Assembly: GCF_020166345.1 (NCBI RefSeq)
Contig: NZ_JAIUJS010000001.1
Location: 1 to 64,000 of the forward strand
From: Winogradskyella vincentii
GTDB taxonomy: Bacteria; Bacteroidota; Bacteroidia; Flavobacteriales; Flavobacteriaceae
DNA length: 64,000 bases
Direction of reading: 5' to 3'
The notes under the pieces were generated by a model. It was not told the DNA's origin. It saw only the letters and a list, made by a program, of their open reading frames with translations, and did no database searches. Of this stretch, positions 21,643 to 30,589 are shown piece after piece; position 1 is the first letter of the stretch; every line of letters starts with the position of its first letter. The translations under genes were made by a program, and so were the position numbers.

Positions 21643-21687
21643 TTGTTATTTATTTAGTAGTCATAATTATGACTGAATTCTGCTTAG

Positions 21688-21760
21688 CACGGGTTGCGAG
21701 ACTCGAACTCACGACACCTGGTTTTGGAGACCAGTGCTCTACCAACTGAGCTAAACCCGT
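21688..21760 (-). tRNA. tRNA-Trp (CCA)
   Basis: 73 bases. Acceptor arms ACGGGTT and AACCCGT pair fully, the discriminator is G, and the anticodon loop CTCCAAA between CTGGT and ACCAG gives the anticodon CCA. It lies between tuf and secE, the usual place. Confidence 0.97.
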
Positions 21761-21771
21761 AAATAATAATC

Positions 21772-21798
21772 AAGGCGTCCTGTAATACAGGACACCTT
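21772..21798 (-). terminator. Hairpin after tuf
   Basis: AAGGCGTCCTG and CAGGACACCTT form an 11-position stem with one mismatch and a five-base loop, 25 bases after the tuf stop. On the minus strand it is followed by GATTATTATTT, a weak T-rich tail. It could terminate part of the tuf transcripts or mark a processing point before tRNA-Trp. Confidence 0.5.
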
Positions 21799-21823
21799 AA
21801 TTAACTATTTAACTGTATAGTGT

Positions 21824-23011
21824 TTAGTCTAAAATTTCAGTTACCTGACCAGCACCAACTGTTCTACCACCTTCACGGATAGCGAAACGTAAACCTACGT
21901 TCATTGCAATTGGTTGGATTAACTCAACAGTAATAGTTAAGTTATCACCAGGCATCACCATCTCTACACCACTTGGAAGCTCAATGTTTCCTGTAACGTC
22001 AGTTGTACGTACGTAGAACTGTGGACGATAATTGTTATGGAATGGTGTGTGACGACCACCTTCTTCTTTTTTAAGGATATAAACCTCAGCCTTAAATTTA
22101 GCATGTGGTGTTACAGATCCAGGCTTAGTAATAACCATACCTCTAGAAATCTGAGTTTTTTCTATACCTCTTAATAAGATACCAGCGTTATCTCCAGCCT
22201 CTCCTCTATCAAGGATTTGACGGAACATTTCGATACCCGTAATTGTTGAAGTTAATTTCTCAGCACCCATACCAATGATCTCAACAGGATCACCTGTGTT
22301 AGCAACACCAGTTTCAATACGACCTGTTGCAACAGTACCACGACCAGTAATTGAGAATACATCTTCAATTGGCATTAAGAATGGCTTGTCCATGTCACGC
22401 ACTGGCTCTTCAATCCAAGTGTCAACAGCTTCCATTAATTCCATTACAGTATCTACCCATTTTTGCTCACCGTTAAGTGCTCCTAAAGCAGAACCAGATA
22501 CAACAGGACCATTGTCACCATCGTACTCATAGAAGTTTAATAAATCTCTAACTTCCATATCTACTAATTCTAAAAGCTCTTCGTCATCAACCATATCTAC
22601 TTTGTTTAAGAAAACAACGATACGTGGAATACCTACCTGACGACCTAATAAGATGTGCTCACGAGTTTGTGGCATAGGACCATCTGTTGCAGCAACAACT
22701 AAGATAGCACCATCCATTTGAGCAGCACCAGTTACCATGTTCTTAACGTAATCCGCGTGACCTGGACAGTCAACGTGTGCATAGTGACGATTTGCTGTTT
22801 GATACTCTACGTGAGAAGTATTAATTGTAATACCTCTTTCCTTCTCTTCTGGTGCGTTGTCGATTTGATCGAAATCTTTTGCTTCAGATAAACCTGCATC
22901 AGCTAATACTTTAGTAATAGCAGCAGTTAAAGTTGTTTTACCGTGATCTACGTGTCCAATTGTACCAATGTTTAAATGTGGTTTTGAACGATCGAAAGTT
23001 GCCTTTGCCAT
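21824..23011 (-). CDS. tuf: Elongation factor Tu
   Basis: 395 residues, full length. GTPase motifs are the P-loop GHVDHGKTT (18-26), DCPGH and NKVD; domains 2 and 3 follow. It brings aminoacyl-tRNA to the ribosome. It lies between tRNA-Thr(GGT) and tRNA-Trp, so it is probably cotranscribed with the tRNAs it serves. Codon use is strongly biased, as expected for a highly expressed gene. Confidence 0.99.
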   Translation of the reverse strand: MAKATFDRSKPHLNIGTIGHVDHGKTTLTAAITKVLADAGLSEAKDFDQIDNAPEEKERGITINTSHVEYQTANRHYAHVDCPGHADYVKNMVTGAAQMDGAILVVAATDGPMPQTREHILLGRQVGIPRIVVFLNKVDMVDDEELLELVDMEVRDLLNFYEYDGDNGPVVSGSALGALNGEQKWVDTVMELMEAVDTWIEEPVRDMDKPFLMPIEDVFSITGRGTVATGRIETGVANTGDPVEIIGMGAEKLTSTITGIEMFRQILDRGEAGDNAGILLRGIEKTQISRGMVITKPGSVTPHAKFKAEVYILKKEEGGRHTPFHNNYRPQFYVRTTDVTGNIELPSGVEMVMPGDNLTITVELIQPIAMNVGLRFAIREGGRTVGAGQVTEILD

Positions 23012-23080
23012 GTTTAATTTATTTTAATCTTATTTAATATTAGTGTTCAATTTTAATTCTAAATCTATCTTAGAAAAAAG

Positions 23081-23152
23081 AGCCAATGACGAGATTTGAA
23101 CTCGTGACCTCTTCCTTACCAAGGAAACGCTCTACCCCTGAGCTACACCGGC
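23081..23152 (-). tRNA. tRNA-Thr (GGT)
   Basis: 72 bases. Acceptor GCCGGTG pairs with CATTGGC (with G-T pairs), and the anticodon loop TTGGTAA gives GGT. It lies 69 bases upstream of tuf. Confidence 0.96.
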
Positions 23153-23185
23153 GTAAAGTGTTTACTTCCTCATTAATCTAATGAG

Positions 23186-23205
23186 ATTCCTGCCTTCGGA
23201 GGAAT
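23186..23205. repeat. Short palindromic dispersed repeat, copy 2
   Basis: ATTCCTGCCTTCGGAGGAAT, one base different from the copy at 10370-10389. It lies between tRNA-Gly and tRNA-Thr(GGT). The single change breaks one pair in the stem. Confidence 0.55.
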
Positions 23206-23210
23206 TTTTG

Positions 23211-23283
23211 AGCGGGAGACCGGGTTCGAACCGGCGACATTCAGCTTGGAAGGCTGACGCTCTACCAACTGAGCTACTCCCGC
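23211..23283 (-). tRNA. tRNA-Gly (TCC)
   Basis: 73 bases. Acceptor GCGGGAG pairs fully with CTCCCGC, and the loop CTTCCAA between TCAGC and GCTGA gives the anticodon TCC. Confidence 0.97.
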
Positions 23284-23396
23284 TTTTTGCAAGCCTTAAA
23301 TCTTGCTTGATTTAATCAGAATTTTCTCGGGTTTCTCGAAGATCCTGGTTGGAAATCAATTCAAATAATTCAAAATTAATGAATTTAAATTATTTG

Positions 23397-23479
23397 TGGG
23401 AAGAGCAGGATTCGAACCTGCGAAGGTGAAAACCAACAGATTTACAGTCTGTCCTCGTTGGCCGCTTGAGTATCTTCCC
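23397..23479 (-). tRNA. tRNA-Tyr (GTA)
   Basis: 83 bases, with the long variable arm of a class II tRNA. Acceptor GGGAAGA pairs with TCTTCCC, and the anticodon loop holds GTA (GACTGTAAATC). Confidence 0.97.
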
Positions 23480-23524
23480 TTTGTGTTTTCAATATTTTAA
23501 AGAACTGATTTTTAAATCCTTAAG

Positions 23525-23598
23525 AGCCGATAGAGGGACTCGAACCCACGACCTGCTGATTACAAATCAGCTGCTCTAGCCAGCTGAGCTATATCGGC
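23525..23598 (-). tRNA. tRNA-Thr (TGT)
   Basis: 74 bases. Acceptor GCCGATA pairs fully with TATCGGC, and the loop TTTGTAA gives the anticodon TGT. It is the first tRNA of the cluster in the direction of transcription. Confidence 0.97.
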
Positions 23599-23633
23599 TT
23601 TTTCTTACTTCAAAATGCCCTTTTAAGACCATA

Positions 23634-23659
23634 AAAAAGTCCGCTATTTCTAACGGACT
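23634..23659 (-). terminator. Rho-independent terminator of hpf
   Basis: On the minus strand AGTCCG, a ten-base loop region (TTAGAAATAG), CGGACT and then TTTTTT. It lies 50 bases after the hpf stop and separates hpf from the tRNA-tuf operon. Confidence 0.8.
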
Positions 23660-23711
23660 GCAAATGTAGTGTTTATTTTTTTTATTCAAAACATTTTTAA
23701 AAAAATTTTAC

Positions 23712-24014
23712 TCAACTATGAGCTCTCAATTTTTGCTTTCTCTTTTTTATCTGTCTTTCTAAAGATGCAATGGCAATATCAGCCCCTTCTTCAAATGACT
23801 TACATTGTTTTTTAACTACAAAGCTGTCTCCCGGAACACTTACCTTAGCTTCAAACACTTTGTTCTCTTTGTCGCTAGTATTTTCGACTTTTAAATACAC
23901 ATCCGAAGATATTATTTTATCATAAAACATATCTAATTTATCCATTCGTTTTTGTATGAAATCAATTAGTTTACGATCAGCAGTAAAGTTTACAGATTGA
24001 GTGTTTACTTTCAT
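23712..24014 (-). CDS. hpf: Ribosome hibernation-promoting factor / RaiA family
   Basis: 100 residues, the short form of the family. MKVNTQSVNFTADRKLIDFIQKRMDKLDMFYD and KEGADIAIASLERQIKKRKQKLR-like C-terminal sequence (EEGADIAIASLERQIKKRKQK) are characteristic. It binds 30S subunits in stationary phase and stabilises inactive ribosomes. It follows xerC by 72 bases and precedes the tRNA cluster, a conserved order in Flavobacteria. Confidence 0.93.
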   Translation of the reverse strand: MKVNTQSVNFTADRKLIDFIQKRMDKLDMFYDKIISSDVYLKVENTSDKENKVFEAKVSVPGDSFVVKKQCKSFEEGADIAIASLERQIKKRKQKLRAHS

Positions 24015-24086
24015 AGGCGTAGTTTTAAATTATACATTAGTGAAAAATCCGAAAATTCATCACCTGCTATTTTCTTAAATGCAGAA

Positions 24087-24977
24087 TTATTTTTTATTTC
24101 TCGGATGAGATTTGGCATAGACCTTTTTTAACTCTGCTATACTATTATGAGTATAAACTTGTGTAGCTGCCAAACTAGTGTGTCCAAGAAGTTCTTTTAC
24201 TGCATTTAAATCTGCACCTTCATTTAATAAGTGAGTAGCAAAAGAATGTCTTAGTACATGTGGGCTACATTTTGCTTTTGAAGATGCTATACTAAAATAC
24301 TTATTTATTATTCTGTAAACAAGCATTTCGTAAATTTTAATACCCTTTTTTGTTAAAAAAAGGACCTCCTTATCTATAATAGTAGGAAGTTGATTACGAT
24401 ATATAATGTAAGTATCAAAAGACTGTAAAAGCGAATCAATAATTGGGATATACCTCTCCTTATTGCGTTTACCGAGTACTTTTAATTGCTTTTGAGAAAA
24501 ATTTACATCCTTTAAATTTAAGTTTACGAGCTCAATTCTTCTTATTCCTGTTGAGTAGAACAATTCAACAATTAGACTGTCTCTGGCACTTTCAAAATCA
24601 TTGACATCAATTGTATTATCAAGAACCTCCCTAAGTTCTTCTTGTGAAAAAGGTAAATTGACTTTCTTACCAACTTTTAATGCCTTATGCTTCTTTAATG
24701 GGTTATTTTCAATTATCTTGGTTTTTTGTAAAAACTTGTAATAAGCATTAAGAGATGATACTTTCCTATTGATACTCCGATTGGAAATTCCCTTATTCAC
24801 TAATTCTACAATCCACTGTCTTATGAGGGAATATTCAACGTCATTTATATCATTAACATCATAGTGTTCTTTCAAATATTCTTGAAGTGACTCTATATCT
24901 CTAATATAAGCTAACACAGTATGTTGAGAATAATTTTTCTCAAGCAACATATAATCAGAAAACGATTTTAAACTCAT
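24087..24977 (-). CDS. xerC: Tyrosine recombinase XerC
   Basis: 296 residues from ATG at 24977 (MSLKSFSDYMLLEKNYS); a TTG ten codons earlier is less likely. The SAM-like N-terminal DNA-binding domain is followed by the catalytic domain with Arg146 (STGIRRIEL), Lys170 (VLGKRNKERY), His240-x-x-Arg243 (HVLRHSFATH), His266 (LGHTSL) and nucleophile Tyr275 (QVYTH). It resolves chromosome dimers at dif. Nothing here suggests an integron or phage integrase; the context is housekeeping. Confidence 0.93.
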   Translation of the reverse strand: MSLKSFSDYMLLEKNYSQHTVLAYIRDIESLQEYLKEHYDVNDINDVEYSLIRQWIVELVNKGISNRSINRKVSSLNAYYKFLQKTKIIENNPLKKHKALKVGKKVNLPFSQEELREVLDNTIDVNDFESARDSLIVELFYSTGIRRIELVNLNLKDVNFSQKQLKVLGKRNKERYIPIIDSLLQSFDTYIIYRNQLPTIIDKEVLFLTKKGIKIYEMLVYRIINKYFSIASSKAKCSPHVLRHSFATHLLNEGADLNAVKELLGHTSLAATQVYTHNSIAELKKVYAKSHPRNKK

Positions 24978-25032
24978 ACCAATTTGTAGGTGATTAAATA
25001 TAACCAATTAGAAGCAAATATTGATAAATAAA

Positions 25033-25055
25033 AAATCCTGCATTTCGCAGGATTT
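25033..25055 (-). terminator. Terminator after rpsU
   Basis: AAATCCTGC and GCAGGATTT form a 9-bp stem with a five-base loop, followed on the minus strand by a T-run (TTTTTTATTTATC). It lies 20 bases after the rpsU stop, so rpsU is mostly a single-gene transcript. Confidence 0.8.
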
Positions 25056-25075
25056 AATAAATTCATTGAATAAGT

Positions 25076-25270
25076 CTAAAATGCCTCTTGGTCTTTTAAG
25101 ATTTGAATATATTCTGCCTTTTGAAGCTGTCTTCTCAATACTTCTGAAGGCTTCATATAATGTTTACGTGACTGAAGCTGACGCTTAGTACCTGTTTTAT
25201 CAAACTTGCGCTTATAGCGTTTTAAAGCCCTCTCTATATTTTCTTTTTCGTTTACCTGAATTCTCAACAT
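25076..25270 (-). CDS. rpsU: 30S ribosomal protein S21 (bS21)
   Basis: 64 residues, basic, MLRIQVNEKENIERALKRYKRKF. In Flavobacteria bS21 helps cover the 3' tail of 16S rRNA so that the anti-Shine-Dalgarno sequence is not used. Its own mRNA carries a perfect AGGAGG nine bases before the ATG, unlike its neighbours, which fits autoregulation through ribosomes lacking bS21. A TAnnTTTG element upstream and a terminator downstream make it an independent unit. Confidence 0.95.
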   Translation of the reverse strand: MLRIQVNEKENIERALKRYKRKFDKTGTKRQLQSRKHYMKPSEVLRRQLQKAEYIQILKDQEAF

Positions 25271-25279
25271 AGGTCTTAA

Positions 25280-25285
25280 CCTCCT
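25280..25285 (-). promoter_or_regulatory. Strong Shine-Dalgarno sequence of rpsU
   Basis: AGGAGG on the minus strand, nine bases from the rpsU ATG. The other starts I checked in this window have A-rich leaders with no such motif, so this site is exceptional here. Confidence 0.85.
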
Positions 25286-25305
25286 CTCTTTTAAATTTTG
25301 CGCTG

Positions 25306-25313
25306 CAAATATA
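25306..25313 (-). promoter_or_regulatory. rpsU promoter -7 element
   Basis: TATATTTG on the minus strand is an exact TAnnTTTG match, about 36 bases upstream of the rpsU start. A start site near 25299 would give a leader of about 30 bases holding the Shine-Dalgarno sequence. Confidence 0.55.
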
Positions 25314-25340
25314 AAGTGATTTTTAATTTCTAGAATAAAT

Positions 25341-26768
25341 TTATTCTTTAAATAAGGACGCTTTTTTAGTTAAGTCTTTTATCAACTTCTCATCCTCTTC
25401 ACTTTCTAAAAGGACATTGTAATTATGCCAAAAGTCCTTATTGTAAGGTTTAGGTGAAAAGATATCTGCATCCCAATCTTTTTGTAATTCTAATTGCACC
25501 GTTTCATTGTCCAGGATAATTTCAGAAAACAATACTTCTTGCACGGTATAATAAAACCTTTCATTTTTATTATAACGATTCTTCTGACTCTCGGTCATTT
25601 CTGTATTTGACTTTAAACCTACAGTTACCAATTTTGGCGTTTCATAATAAACATAGTTTGGATACATTTTATCTTCATATTCCATATAATTGATTACGAG
25701 TTTATGATTTACCTGTGTATCAAACAGTCTTTTACTTCTAATTTTTTGAGCATCTGATGCTGCAATTAAATCGTACTCAATTCTCTTTATTGCATAATTA
25801 TCGTAGTAAATATAAAGCCAACCATTAGCGATATAGCCTTCGTTATAAATCCCTTTGGTTTGGAGTCCTACAAAATCAAAACTTTTTTCAATCTTTATCT
25901 TGTAAATCTTGCGTTCATTATCTACCAAAATTGTATCGAGTTTGAACTGGTGTTTTTGTAGAACCTCTTCTCCAAATAGAGCATTTTCATTTTTTGAATT
26001 TCGAAGCAAATTTAATTTCCCTTTGAATAAATTTTGTAACCCATTTACTCTAGTATCATTCCATTTTATAGCTTGGATTAATTGATCCGTAGAAAGATCA
26101 TCTCTATTGACATCATTAACCTTTAGTCTCTGGCCTGAATTTTTTTGATTACTATACGACACATAAGAAAAGATACTATCTATATCACGTAAGTCGTAGC
26201 TTTTACGTACTTGGTCTACATTAATTTTTAAATGTTTATTGGACGAAACCGTATATCCTGAATCGTATAGTGTAATTGCACTTTCAATAAGCCATTTAAA
26301 CTCTACTTTATTTCGTTCTTTGTGACGTAGAAATCCTTTTTGGATGTAGGAAGAATCTGGAAGATTAATTTCTAATTTTTCTAGTGCTTTTAAAACAATA
26401 CCATTCCCAGTGGTTGGTCTTGGTTCGGCCAATACTACCACCTCATCTAAGGTTGCAACGTCTTCCTCTAAAAAGATATCAATGGTATTATCGAATTCTT
26501 CTACTTGAACCTTATACGTCTTAAAACCAATAGAAGAAATTACTAGAGTGTCTTTCTTAAACTCATTTGGCACCAGCAATAAAAATCTTCCATCAGAATT
26601 GCTTACAGTACCTATAGTAGTATTTTGAATATAAATACTAGCATTTTCTAATGGTAAAAGTGATGTAAAATCTACTACTTTGTTTTTTAACTCGATCTGT
26701 GCATTTGCATTTAATGCAATCAAGAAAAAAATGCAGAAAAATAATTTTAGTTGTAGGTTATTAATCAT
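25341..26768 (-). CDS. Carboxypeptidase-regulatory-like domain protein, exported
   Basis: 475 residues from ATG at 26768 (MINNLQLKLFFCIFFLIALNANAQ, a signal peptide ending in AxA). A start 24 codons earlier would overlap the acyl-CoA dehydrogenase gene and spoil the signal. The first ~100 mature residues (ELKNKVVDFTSLLPLENASIYI, TVSNSDGRFLLLVP, LVISSIGFKTYKV) form the CarboxypepD_reg-like beta-sandwich found at the front of TonB-dependent receptors. The rest has no plug or typical barrel ending and is of unknown function. It is probably periplasmic or outer-membrane attached. Confidence 0.75.
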   Translation of the reverse strand: MINNLQLKLFFCIFFLIALNANAQIELKNKVVDFTSLLPLENASIYIQNTTIGTVSNSDGRFLLLVPNEFKKDTLVISSIGFKTYKVQVEEFDNTIDIFLEEDVATLDEVVVLAEPRPTTGNGIVLKALEKLEINLPDSSYIQKGFLRHKERNKVEFKWLIESAITLYDSGYTVSSNKHLKINVDQVRKSYDLRDIDSIFSYVSYSNQKNSGQRLKVNDVNRDDLSTDQLIQAIKWNDTRVNGLQNLFKGKLNLLRNSKNENALFGEEVLQKHQFKLDTILVDNERKIYKIKIEKSFDFVGLQTKGIYNEGYIANGWLYIYYDNYAIKRIEYDLIAASDAQKIRSKRLFDTQVNHKLVINYMEYEDKMYPNYVYYETPKLVTVGLKSNTEMTESQKNRYNKNERFYYTVQEVLFSEIILDNETVQLELQKDWDADIFSPKPYNKDFWHNYNVLLESEEDEKLIKDLTKKASLFKE

Positions 26769-26808
26769 AAGACATTTGAGTAAAAGACTAATCAAATGTA
26801 CTAATAAA

Positions 26809-27975
26809 TTATGTAGCTGGTTTATAGTCTTTATTATCAATACTCATTTTTGCAATGATTTCTTTGAGTATTTCTGAAGTACCTCCACCAATTGGTCCTA
26901 AACGACTATCTCTTGCTAATCTTGCCATTGGATATTCTTCCATATAACCATATCCACCCAAGAATTGGAGACATTGATAAATAACATCATCTGCCATTTT
27001 GGTTGATTGTAACTTAGACATCGTAGCTTCTTTAACAACATAGTCTCCCATATCCATCCGTTTGGCTACATAATAATTGAATTGCTTACAAATTTCCATT
27101 TGTGTCTCACATTCTGCGTAAGTATGTCTTAAAGACTGAAATCTATCTATGGTTTTTCCAAAAGCTGTTCGCTCACTCATATATTGCTTCGCATACTCTA
27201 ATGCATACTCCGCTCTAGCATGTGCATTCACGCCCATTATTAAACGTTCTAATGCAAAATGTTGCATAATATAACCAAATCCTTGATTTTCTTCTCCCAT
27301 TAAATTGGAAGCAGGAATTTCAACATTGTCAAAAGCAATTTCACCAGTATCAGAAGCTCGCCAACCGAGCTTATCTAATTTTGTGGCAGAAATACCAGGT
27401 GTTTCTCTATCCATTACAAATATGCTAATTCCTTTATTACCTAACTCCGGACTCGTTTTTGCTGCAACTACGAGATAGTCACTGTAAACTCCGTTTGTTA
27501 TAAAAGTCTTAGACCCGTTAAGAACATATTTATCACCTGTTTTTACTGCTGTAGTTCGCATACCTGCGACATCACTTCCTCCAAAAGGTTCTGTAATACA
27601 TAAGCATCCTATTTTATCACCTGTAATACTAGATGTTAGATACTTCTCTTTTATAGCGTCATCACCTTCTTTATTAATATGCGTCATTGCTAAATAAACA
27701 TGAGCCCAAATCGCAGCTGCAAATCCACCAGAATTAATTTTTTGTAATTCTTCAAGTAAAATAATTGTGTAGAACAAGTCTAAATCCAACCCACCATAGG
27801 CTTCAGGATAGGCTAAACCAAAGTAACCCATTTCACCGAATTTCTTCCAAATAAATCTATCCAAATTCCCATGCTCCTCCCATTTCTCAATATGAGGAAC
27901 AACTTCTTTATGTAAAAAATCCCTAAGACTTTCTCTAAATAAATTATGCTCTTCGGTAAAATATAAGGTCGACAT
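26809..27975 (-). CDS. Acyl-CoA dehydrogenase
   Basis: 388 residues from ATG at 27975 (MSTLYFTEEHNLFRESLRDF). The three acyl-CoA dehydrogenase domains are visible: the N-terminal helical part, the middle beta domain (CITEPFGGSDVAGMRTTA), and the C-terminal FAD-binding helices with FLGGYGYMEEYPMARLARDSR and GGTSEILKEIIA. The signature positions point to a short/medium-chain or branched-chain enzyme, but the substrate cannot be told. It oxidises acyl-CoA to enoyl-CoA and passes electrons to ETF. No other beta-oxidation gene is near. Confidence 0.92.
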   Translation of the reverse strand: MSTLYFTEEHNLFRESLRDFLHKEVVPHIEKWEEHGNLDRFIWKKFGEMGYFGLAYPEAYGGLDLDLFYTIILLEELQKINSGGFAAAIWAHVYLAMTHINKEGDDAIKEKYLTSSITGDKIGCLCITEPFGGSDVAGMRTTAVKTGDKYVLNGSKTFITNGVYSDYLVVAAKTSPELGNKGISIFVMDRETPGISATKLDKLGWRASDTGEIAFDNVEIPASNLMGEENQGFGYIMQHFALERLIMGVNAHARAEYALEYAKQYMSERTAFGKTIDRFQSLRHTYAECETQMEICKQFNYYVAKRMDMGDYVVKEATMSKLQSTKMADDVIYQCLQFLGGYGYMEEYPMARLARDSRLGPIGGGTSEILKEIIAKMSIDNKDYKPAT

Positions 27976-27987
27976 TCTTTGCAATTT

Positions 27988-28854
27988 TTAAAGATGCAAA
28001 TATAACTTAATTATCTCATACTTATTCATTGGGAAATCTTCAACTTTTGTTAATTCTTCTAAAGATTTAAAGCCATCCCTTAAGGTTCTTTCTTCAATAA
28101 TATTATTTGCAACTTCGTAATCAACATATTTGATTAATACTAACTCATCTCTAGTGGCAGTATTTAGGTTGTAAGTGGTTATTTCCCTAGGCGTTTTTAC
28201 CGCAAACTCTTTTTCAATATTTTCGATCACCTCTGGAGATAAACCATAAACCTCTGTCAATTCAATCATAGAATGAAAACCACCTTTATACCTACTACGA
28301 TATTGAGTTATTCGCTTTGCTAGTTTTTCACCAATACCATAAGTTTTTTGTAACTGTAATTCTGAAGCTGTATTCAAATCTTGTTTTTGATCAAAAGTCT
28401 TGTCTATATCAGAAGCGTAACTTGAATATTTTGATTTTGTCTTTGGATTTGTAACCCACTCTGGAAACTTAAAATATGGTGAAATTGTTGCTAAAAGAGA
28501 ATCGGAAACCTGAGTTACTTTTTGAAAGTCTTTTGCAGAGTTGACCCATTGATTATTTGATCTAAATTGATGAAGTCTATCAATTTCTTCATTACTCATC
28601 CCTAAAGTATACCCTTTATAATCAGTTATATAATTTGGATTGAATGGATAAATCTTTGGTTTATTGTTCTCAATTTCTACTGCGCACAGGGAATCTATTT
28701 CTTTTCTGAGCTCCTCAATATCCGGATTATTAGAGTAATTATTTTCATTACCAAAATCCACGAACATATAAACACATTGAATTACTGTAATAATAAATAG
28801 CAATAAAAAAATCCCATTTCGCTGTTGGTTTGAAAACTGGAAATGGGATTTCAT
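27988..28854 (-). CDS. Helix-hairpin-helix (ComEA-like) membrane-anchored protein
   Basis: 288 residues with one N-terminal membrane segment (GIFLLLFIITVIQCVYMFV) and at least three helix-hairpin-helix units: QFRSNNQWVNSAKDFQKVTQV, DLNTASELQLQKTYGIGEKLAKRI, and NLNTATRDELVLIKYVDYEVANNI. ComEA proteins bind DNA in uptake; many Bacteroidota have this longer form with an unproved role. An 11-bp inverted repeat spans codons 2-15. It lies 12 bases upstream of the acyl-CoA dehydrogenase, probably in the same operon. Confidence 0.8.
   Translation of the reverse strand: MKSHFQFSNQQRNGIFLLLFIITVIQCVYMFVDFGNENNYSNNPDIEELRKEIDSLCAVEIENNKPKIYPFNPNYITDYKGYTLGMSNEEIDRLHQFRSNNQWVNSAKDFQKVTQVSDSLLATISPYFKFPEWVTNPKTKSKYSSYASDIDKTFDQKQDLNTASELQLQKTYGIGEKLAKRITQYRSRYKGGFHSMIELTEVYGLSPEVIENIEKEFAVKTPREITTYNLNTATRDELVLIKYVDYEVANNIIEERTLRDGFKSLEELTKVEDFPMNKYEIIKLYLHL
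28808..28851 (-). repeat. Inverted repeat at the start of the HhH gene
   Basis: AAATCCCATTT and AAATGGGATTT, 11 bp each with a 22-base gap, begin at codon 2 of the HhH gene. In the mRNA they would form a hairpin right beside the start codon, which may limit translation. Part of the match is forced by coding, so this is tentative. Confidence 0.4.
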
Positions 28855-28867
28855 ATTGTCAAATTAT

Positions 28868-30493
28868 TTAAAGCTTCTCATTTAGGTCAATCGCTCCATC
28901 ATCAATAGCTTCCTCTTTCACATTGATAGCTTTATAATACTTATTCAGTTCTTTTTTAATTATTGGTGATAATAATATAACACCAATTATGTTAGGTACA
29001 ACCATTGCAAAAATCATGGCATCTGAAAAATCGATAACCGCGCCTAAACTAATTGAAGCTCCTACAACCACAAAAAACAAAAACAGGATTTTATAGGCTA
29101 AATCGATAAGTTTTCCTTTACCGAATAAGAATACCCAACCTTGCATACCATAGTACGACCATGAAATCATAGTTGAAAATGCAAATAAAATTACAGCAAT
29201 TGTAAGTATAATAGAGAAGTGTGGTATAACAGAATCAAAAGCTGTTGCTGTAATTTCTACACCTTCTTTTATTTCAACACCATATTGCATAAAACCACCA
29301 TCAAAATTAGTAATTACAATAACTAACGCTGTCATTGTACAAATAACCACGGTATCTACAAATGGTTCTAATAAAGCCACAATACCTTCTGACGCCGGAT
29401 ATTTTGTTCTAACCGCAGAATGCGCAATTGCCGCTGATCCTACACCAGCTTCATTTGAAAACGCCCCCCTTCTAATACCTTGTATCATAACACCAACAAG
29501 ACCACCTGCTATGCCAAGACCTGTAAAAGCGCCGTCAAAAATCAAACCGAAAGCATCATCTATTAAACTAAAGTTAGCCCCAAGAATTATAAGTGCCGCT
29601 AAAACATAGACACCTGCCATAAAAGGAACAATTTTCTCAGTTACTTTAGCTATTCTTTTTATTCCCCCAATTATTACCACAGCAACCAAAACAGCCATTA
29701 CTAGTCCAAAATATAGACCTGCGTTGTCAGAATTTTCTAGATTGAACAACTTCACAAATTGCGCTGCAGCCTGATTAGCTTGAAACATATTACCGCCTCC
29801 AAAAGAACCACCAATAACAAATATTGCAAAAAGAACGGCGAGTACTTTACCAAAACCACCCATTCCCTTAGATTTTAACCCTTTGGTTAAATAATACATT
29901 GGACCACCATATACTGTTCCATCCTCTGCAACATCTCTATATTTTACACCTAATGTACATTCTGCAAATTTTGATGCCATACCTAAGAGACCAGCTATTA
30001 TCATCCAAAATGTAGCCCCTGGACCTCCTATTGAAAGTGCAACTGCAACACCTGCAATATTCCCTAAACCAACAGTCGCCGATAAAGCAGCTGTTAACGC
30101 TTGAAAATGTGACACCTCACCATCTGCACTTTCATCACGTATTGTTTCAATTATATTTTCTTGCTCATTTGGCGTAACATCTCCATATAGAGTGTCCGCT
30201 CCATGTTTTTCAATATCTTCATATTGACCTCTTACCACCTTTATAGCGGTTCTAAACCCTGTGACATTTATAAATTTAAAATAAAGTGTGAAAAAAATTG
30301 CACCACCAACTAAAACAATCAGAACCCATGGAATTTTATAGGTTTCAGAAAATGGAATTTCATAAAAAATACCGTCTACAAACCACCCTGTATAGTCTTT
30401 AAATATTTTATCTATTTTTTCTGAGGTCGTTTCTTGGGCAAAGTTTAGCAAAGGAAACACAAGTGCAAAAATTGAAAGAAAATATTTCTTCAT
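28868..30493 (-). CDS. Sodium:alanine/glycine symporter (AGCS family)
   Basis: 541 residues, about 11 membrane segments, and the family motif region GLGNIAGVAVALSIGGPGATFWM. It brings alanine or glycine into the cell with Na+. An N-terminal segment (MKKYFLSIFALVFPLLNFAQ) looks like a cleavable signal and gives a longer N-terminus than in E. coli-type members; this is common in Bacteroidota. The gap between it and the HhH gene is only 13 bases. Confidence 0.92.
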   Translation of the reverse strand: MKKYFLSIFALVFPLLNFAQETTSEKIDKIFKDYTGWFVDGIFYEIPFSETYKIPWVLIVLVGGAIFFTLYFKFINVTGFRTAIKVVRGQYEDIEKHGADTLYGDVTPNEQENIIETIRDESADGEVSHFQALTAALSATVGLGNIAGVAVALSIGGPGATFWMIIAGLLGMASKFAECTLGVKYRDVAEDGTVYGGPMYYLTKGLKSKGMGGFGKVLAVLFAIFVIGGSFGGGNMFQANQAAAQFVKLFNLENSDNAGLYFGLVMAVLVAVVIIGGIKRIAKVTEKIVPFMAGVYVLAALIILGANFSLIDDAFGLIFDGAFTGLGIAGGLVGVMIQGIRRGAFSNEAGVGSAAIAHSAVRTKYPASEGIVALLEPFVDTVVICTMTALVIVITNFDGGFMQYGVEIKEGVEITATAFDSVIPHFSIILTIAVILFAFSTMISWSYYGMQGWVFLFGKGKLIDLAYKILFLFFVVVGASISLGAVIDFSDAMIFAMVVPNIIGVILLSPIIKKELNKYYKAINVKEEAIDDGAIDLNEKL

Positions 30494-30589
30494 AGGAATA
30501 GTTATTAGTTAGTTTATTGCTTTTTAGGGCGTGAAGATGCTAAAAAAAACGAGTTTTTAAAGACTTAGTCGTTAAAATGGGCTTAAAAT

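Noticed and set aside
23212-23598. tRNA cluster as an integration site of a mobile element
   Set aside because: All five tRNA genes are complete and the flanking genes are the standard core order, with no direct repeats of tRNA ends found.
24087-24977. XerC as a phage or integron integrase
   Set aside because: No attachment site, cassette array or phage genes are nearby; the rpsU-xerC-hpf order is normal housekeeping in this group.
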